NCBI RefSeq assembly: GCF_000470315.2
Contig: NZ_CBRF02000012.1
Span: 50,691 to 114,690, forward strand
Direction of reading: 5' to 3'
Source of the DNA: Psychromonas sp. SP041
GTDB lineage: Bacteria; Pseudomonadota; Gammaproteobacteria; Enterobacterales; Psychromonadaceae
Length of the DNA stretch: 64,000 bases
Within the stretch, counting starts at the first letter, position 1. Each line of letters opens with the position of its first letter. Below, piece after piece: positions 60,367-64,000 of the stretch. The notes under the pieces were generated by a model. That model saw only the letters and a program-made list of their open reading frames with translations, did not search any database and had not been told where the DNA came from. Made by a program: the position numbers and the translations under genes.

Positions 60367-62172
60367 ATGTTTACACTTCGTCCCTATCAACAAGATGCCG
60401 TTAATGCGACTCTGCATTATTTCCGTCGATTTAGTACACCTGCCGTATTAGCTTTATCAACAGGTGCAGGCAAGAGTTTGATTATTGCAGAGCTTGCTAG
60501 GATAGCGAAAGGACGTGTGTTAGTACTTGCTCACGTTAAAGAACTAGTGGAACAAAACCACGCTAAATATGAAAGCTATGGCGTTGAAGCGTCTATATTT
60601 TCCGCAGGGTTAGGGCGTAAAGAAACGTCTGAACAAGTTGTATTTGCTTCAGTACAATCCATTGTAAATAACCTTGAGCTTTTTGATGATGCTTTTTCCT
60701 TACTGGTGATAGATGAATGTCACCGTGTCCCGATGCAAGGTGACTCAAGTTATCAAAAAGTGATTAAACACTTACAGTCTATCAATCCAAATTTAAAAGT
60801 TTTAGGGTTAACTGCAACCCCTTATCGTCTGGGCTTAGGGTGGATATATCAATATCACACCCGTGGACAAGTTCGCAGTGAAGAACCACGTTTTTTCCGA
60901 GATTGTATTTTTGATTTACCGATTCGATTTTTGTTAGATGAGCACTTTTTAACTGAGCCTAAAGTCATGGATATGGCGGTTTTAAGTTATGATTTTTCTC
61001 AAATAAGTCCAGCTAATACGGGGAGTTATCGAGAGGCTGATTTAAATAAAGTGATTGAGAAGTCTGGTCGTGCGACACCTGAAATTATTAAGTCGGTTAT
61101 TCATCACGCAGAAAAAAGACAAGGGGTGATGATCTTCGCTTCTACGGTAAAACATGCTCAAGAAATATTAGGTTATCTGCAAGATGAAAGTGCTGCATTA
61201 ATTATTGGCGATACGGCAGGTAAAGATCGTGATCAAATTATCCAAGATTTTAAAAATAAAAAAATAAAGTATCTCGTCAATGTTTCCGTATTAACTACAG
61301 GGTTTGATGCGCCACATGTTGATTTAATTGCTATTTTACGTCCAACTGAATCTATCAGCTTATATCAACAAATAGTAGGGCGAGGGTTGCGCTTGGCTGA
61401 AGGCAAAAAAGATTGTTTAGTCATGGAGTTTGCAGGGAACTGCTACGATTTATACGAGCCTGAAGTTGGTCAGGAAAAGCCTGAAAGTGGCAGTGAAATA
61501 GTGACTATCCCTTGTCCGGCTTGTCAGTTTAATAATAACTTTTGGGGGAAATTAGATCCTGCTGGTTTTGTGATTGAACATTATGGTCGTAAATGCCAAG
61601 GGTACTCATTAAAAATCACCGAAGATGATGACGGTAATAAATTTGAAGAACGCGTGCATTGTAACTATCGTTTTCGGGCTAAATTTTGCGACCAGTGTGG
61701 AATGGATAATGATATTGCAGCGCGTGTTTGTGGTCATTGTGAAGCCGTATTAGTAGACCCAGATAAAAAACTGCGTGAAGCATTAAAGTTAAAAGATGCA
61801 ATGATTATTCGTTGTGATGATATGCAACTTGAGGCGACTAAAAATAAACACGGTAAGAATCAATTAAAGGTAACTTATAGTGGTGGCCAAGGACAAATTA
61901 GTGAATTTTGGCAATTGACCACCGCCAAGCAAAAAGCACAATTTCTACAACGTTTTATTCAACCACATTTAATTGATCGCTTTAGACCTTTCACTGACAG
62001 TTCAGTAACCAAGGTAATTAATAATGAACATCGTTTGCAGCCTCCAGAAATAGTGATCGCTAACAAAGTGGGGCGGTTTTGGCAGATAAGGGATAAATTA
62101 TTTAATATTCAACAATTCCCAAAAGCGCTCGAAGTGTTACAACAGATGGAGTCGTCGGAGATAGAAGCATAA
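60367..62172 (+). CDS. radD: superfamily 2 DNA helicase RadD (YejH)
   Basis: Helicase-like DNA repair ATPase, 601 residues. Walker A is STGAGKS (31-37), Walker B DECH (116-119), motif III LTATP, and motif VI QIVGRGLRL. The C-terminal region has a cluster of zinc-binding-type cysteines (CPAC, CxGY, CDQC, CGHC) as in E. coli RadD/YejH (586 residues). It acts with RecA in repair of stalled forks. The ATG has a weak ribosome-binding sequence. Confidence 0.93.
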   Translation: MFTLRPYQQDAVNATLHYFRRFSTPAVLALSTGAGKSLIIAELARIAKGRVLVLAHVKELVEQNHAKYESYGVEASIFSAGLGRKETSEQVVFASVQSIVNNLELFDDAFSLLVIDECHRVPMQGDSSYQKVIKHLQSINPNLKVLGLTATPYRLGLGWIYQYHTRGQVRSEEPRFFRDCIFDLPIRFLLDEHFLTEPKVMDMAVLSYDFSQISPANTGSYREADLNKVIEKSGRATPEIIKSVIHHAEKRQGVMIFASTVKHAQEILGYLQDESAALIIGDTAGKDRDQIIQDFKNKKIKYLVNVSVLTTGFDAPHVDLIAILRPTESISLYQQIVGRGLRLAEGKKDCLVMEFAGNCYDLYEPEVGQEKPESGSEIVTIPCPACQFNNNFWGKLDPAGFVIEHYGRKCQGYSLKITEDDDGNKFEERVHCNYRFRAKFCDQCGMDNDIAARVCGHCEAVLVDPDKKLREALKLKDAMIIRCDDMQLEATKNKHGKNQLKVTYSGGQGQISEFWQLTTAKQKAQFLQRFIQPHLIDRFRPFTDSSVTKVINNEHRLQPPEIVIANKVGRFWQIRDKLFNIQQFPKALEVLQQMESSEIEA

Positions 62173-62448
62173 GTGAAGAGCTTAACCGTCAATCATTTAT
62201 TGAATAAGTAACTTAAAACAATGAATGGCTAAATGAGAAGCATCATATTATGATCTTTTTATAAGCCAATGGCATATTACTGATTATATGAAAAGCATTG
62301 TTTTTGTAATTAAAAATTGTAATTACAAGTTATCATCAAAACTTTAATCAACAAGATGTTAACCGAAAAGTACTGGCACTCAGCTCACTTTGTCATGCTA
62401 GAATTTTTCAACACTTTATTAACTAGACTAAATTAACGGGACTAAAAA

Positions 62449-62901
62449 ATGCAAAAATTCTTTTATATCTTAGCCGCAATTATTATTTTAATCGTCATCG
62501 CTTTTTTTGTATTAGGGTTAGTCTCTAAAAAAGGCCAAGCACCAGGAATACAAGCAGGACATTTACAACCTTGTGTCAGCGCAGAAAACTGTGTGATCAG
62601 TGAAAGTATTGAGGGGGATAAAAGTACTATTGAACCGTTGGCTTTTAGTGGTGATAAAAATGAATTTTTAGGTAAAGCCAAAGCAGCTGTAGAATCTCTG
62701 GGTGGCGAAATAGTACGTATTGAAACAGATTATATTGCAGCTACTTTTACGTCTGGCATTTTTGGTTTTGTTGATGACTTAGAGTTAAGAGTGAGTGATG
62801 ATAACTTATTGCATTTTCGCTCTGCTTCACGAGTTGGCCGCAGCGACTTAGGTGCAAATAAAAAGCGTGTTGATACATTGAAAGCTTTACTGATTAAATA
62901 A
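62449..62901 (+). CDS. DUF1499 family membrane-anchored protein
   Basis: A 150-residue protein with an N-terminal transmembrane helix (about 4-24) and a soluble domain. The short Cys motif LQPCVSAENCVIS and the C-terminal FVDDLELRVSDDNLLHFRSASRVGRSDLGANKKRV are typical of DUF1499. Function is unknown. The soluble domain likely faces the periplasm. Confidence 0.85.
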   Translation: MQKFFYILAAIIILIVIAFFVLGLVSKKGQAPGIQAGHLQPCVSAENCVISESIEGDKSTIEPLAFSGDKNEFLGKAKAAVESLGGEIVRIETDYIAATFTSGIFGFVDDLELRVSDDNLLHFRSASRVGRSDLGANKKRVDTLKALLIK

Positions 62902-63021
62902 ATTGCTTTTTTTATTCCTATTGTTGATAACTGATTTTTTTGAAAAAAAACTTTCTGTTGTTCGCATAGGATTATAAAAATTGGTTGATCAACATTACCA
63001 TTTTCACGTCAGGAATAATGA

Positions 63022-63336
63022 ATGAATAAAAATATCGAACGGCTTTTAACGTTAGTGGCGAGTGTAAATGACCAATTAATAGAAAAGCATCAGCAACTCT
63101 CTACTACGGTCGGGTTGTTAGAGCAAAGCTTACAAGCGTCGAATGCAGTCACTGTCGAGAATATTAAACTTAAACAAAGGTTAATGTTTATTATCTTGGA
63201 TGCTAATCCTGAGATTGTAGGAGTCGGAACGGGGAAAGCAGGGACGGAAGATTTTGTATTTATTGATCAATATAAACTCGGAGAGTTGTCTGCTCAACTG
63301 GTGATTGAGTTAATGGAACAACATCTCCTAAGCTAA
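63022..63336 (+). CDS. hypothetical coiled-coil protein
   Basis: A 104-residue soluble protein. Residues 1-50 form a probable coiled coil (VNDQLIEKHQQLSTTVGLLEQSLQ), followed by a short compact end. No family is recognised. The AGGA upstream is 8 nt from the ATG at 63022; another ATG lies four nt before, out of frame. Confidence 0.6.
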   Translation: MNKNIERLLTLVASVNDQLIEKHQQLSTTVGLLEQSLQASNAVTVENIKLKQRLMFIILDANPEIVGVGTGKAGTEDFVFIDQYKLGELSAQLVIELMEQHLLS

Positions 63337-63659
63337 TTTTTATTTTTAATTAATTTTTACTTTTAACTAATGGTTTCTTCGAAATTAAAAATCTATTTAA
63401 TTAAATTATCAAACTAAGTTAACTCTGACTACCATTAGCAATAGTAACAGCACCCACCAATTATCTAGGCAAATAAACATACATCGATTAACTTTAAAAT
63501 TAATACATCACTGAATTTAATAAATCAGTTTTTGAAATACAAATAATCTATTGAATCCGTAGTAAATGTAAATTACTGTGGTCTATGGTTATGAGTGTTT
63601 TTCCCTCAATCTAAGTCACTTTTTAATCTTTTTCGCCTCTCTCATTGAAGGATAGATTA
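63337..63659. other. gene-free spacer before zwf
   Basis: An A+T-rich interval with no frame of interest. No clear promoter of the consensus type was recognised in it. Confidence 0.5.
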
Positions 63660-64000
63660 ATGTTAACTCTTGAAAATAACTGCATTGTGATTTTTGGCGC
63701 CTCTGGTGATCTCACACAACGCATGCTAATTCCCGCGCTTTATAAATTATATTCACATCAAAAATTATCTTCTTCATTTGCTATTTTAGGTGTTAGTCGC
63801 AGTACTTATGATGACCAAAGTTTCCGTGATAAATTAATAAAAGATCTCGCTTCAGACGATAATGTAGATCTTGAGTCATTAGATAAGTTTTGTGAGCATT
63901 TATTTTATCAAGTCATGGATCCCGAAAATAAAGATGAATATACGGCACTTAAGCAGCGAATTCAGTCCATCGAAACAGAATTGAAAATAGACAGTAATAC
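63660..64000 (+). CDS. zwf: glucose-6-phosphate dehydrogenase, N-terminal part
   Basis: Enters the oxidative pentose phosphate and Entner-Doudoroff routes, reducing NADP. The first 113 codons are present; the rest is outside the window. The Rossmann motif GASGDLTQRMLIPALY (residues 13-28) is diagnostic. AAGGA lies 7 nt before the ATG. The usual basic residue in the RKL position is Met here (QRML). Confidence 0.9.
   Translation, partial: MLTLENNCIVIFGASGDLTQRMLIPALYKLYSHQKLSSSFAILGVSRSTYDDQSFRDKLIKDLASDDNVDLESLDKFCEHLFYQVMDPENKDEYTALKQRIQSIETELKIDSN

Noticed and set aside
63337-63659. A promoter for zwf.
   Set aside because: Several A+T-rich near-matches, none with good -35, -10 and spacing.

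Overview
This is an A+T-rich stretch of a marine gammaproteobacterial chromosome, most likely Psychromonas or a close relative in the Alteromonadales. Three things suggest this: the presence of both a complete Rnf complex and a complete Na+-translocating NADH:quinone reductase (Nqr) operon, E. coli/Vibrio-like gene order in the translation and cell-envelope blocks, and the codon use. The genus is inferred from family knowledge; no database was searched. Almost all of the window is well-conserved chromosomal backbone. The unusual material is in the gaps: decaying tRNA copies, structured leaders, short tandem repeats, and inverted-repeat elements that look like small non-autonomous transposons.

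Layout. 1-630: tandem tRNA-Lys(TTT) array with truncated tRNA pieces between the copies. 737-2357: nadA and a DUF1456 gene. 2475-9473 (minus): rnfABCDGE-nth. 9783-14021: anaerobic ribonucleotide reductase, with nrdD under an FNR box and two NrdR-like boxes, then a structured gene-free element, a small membrane ORF, a LysE-type exporter and nrdG. 14415-18850: a von Willebrand factor A lipoprotein, a chemoreceptor with an amino-acid-binding dCache signature, and a hypothetical gene. 19234-23117: clpS-clpA facing infA-bpt, an N-degron degradation neighbourhood. 23357-31057: bolA, nqrABCDEF, apbE and nqrM. 31095-40482: small accessory genes (yaiI, a cold-shock gene, an orphan histidine kinase, a PLP enzyme, an RRM protein, a YfcA-type exporter with an overlapping LysR gene, GNAT, TfoX-N and LeuE-like genes). 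40658-44273: prfC, tatD-type nuclease, greA, yhbY. 44383-56995: rlmE-ftsH-folP-glmM-secG-tRNA-Leu-tRNA-fMet-rimP-nusA-infB-rbfA-truB, in the E. coli order. 57120-63336: small hypothetical genes, a DUF389 membrane protein, radD and a DUF1499 gene. 63660-64000: the 5' part of zwf.

How the genes work together. Nqr couples NADH oxidation to Na+ export. Rnf exchanges electrons between ferredoxin and NAD at the cost or gain of an ion gradient. ApbE attaches the covalent FMN needed by NqrB/C and RnfD/G, and NqrM supports Nqr assembly. Bpt adds leucine to acidic N-termini, ClpS recognises such termini and ClpA unfolds the substrates. NrdD and NrdG make deoxyribonucleotides without oxygen, which fits the FNR site. 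The rimP-nusA-infB-rbfA-truB block serves ribosome maturation, transcription elongation and initiation of translation, and is preceded by a leader unusually rich in hairpins.
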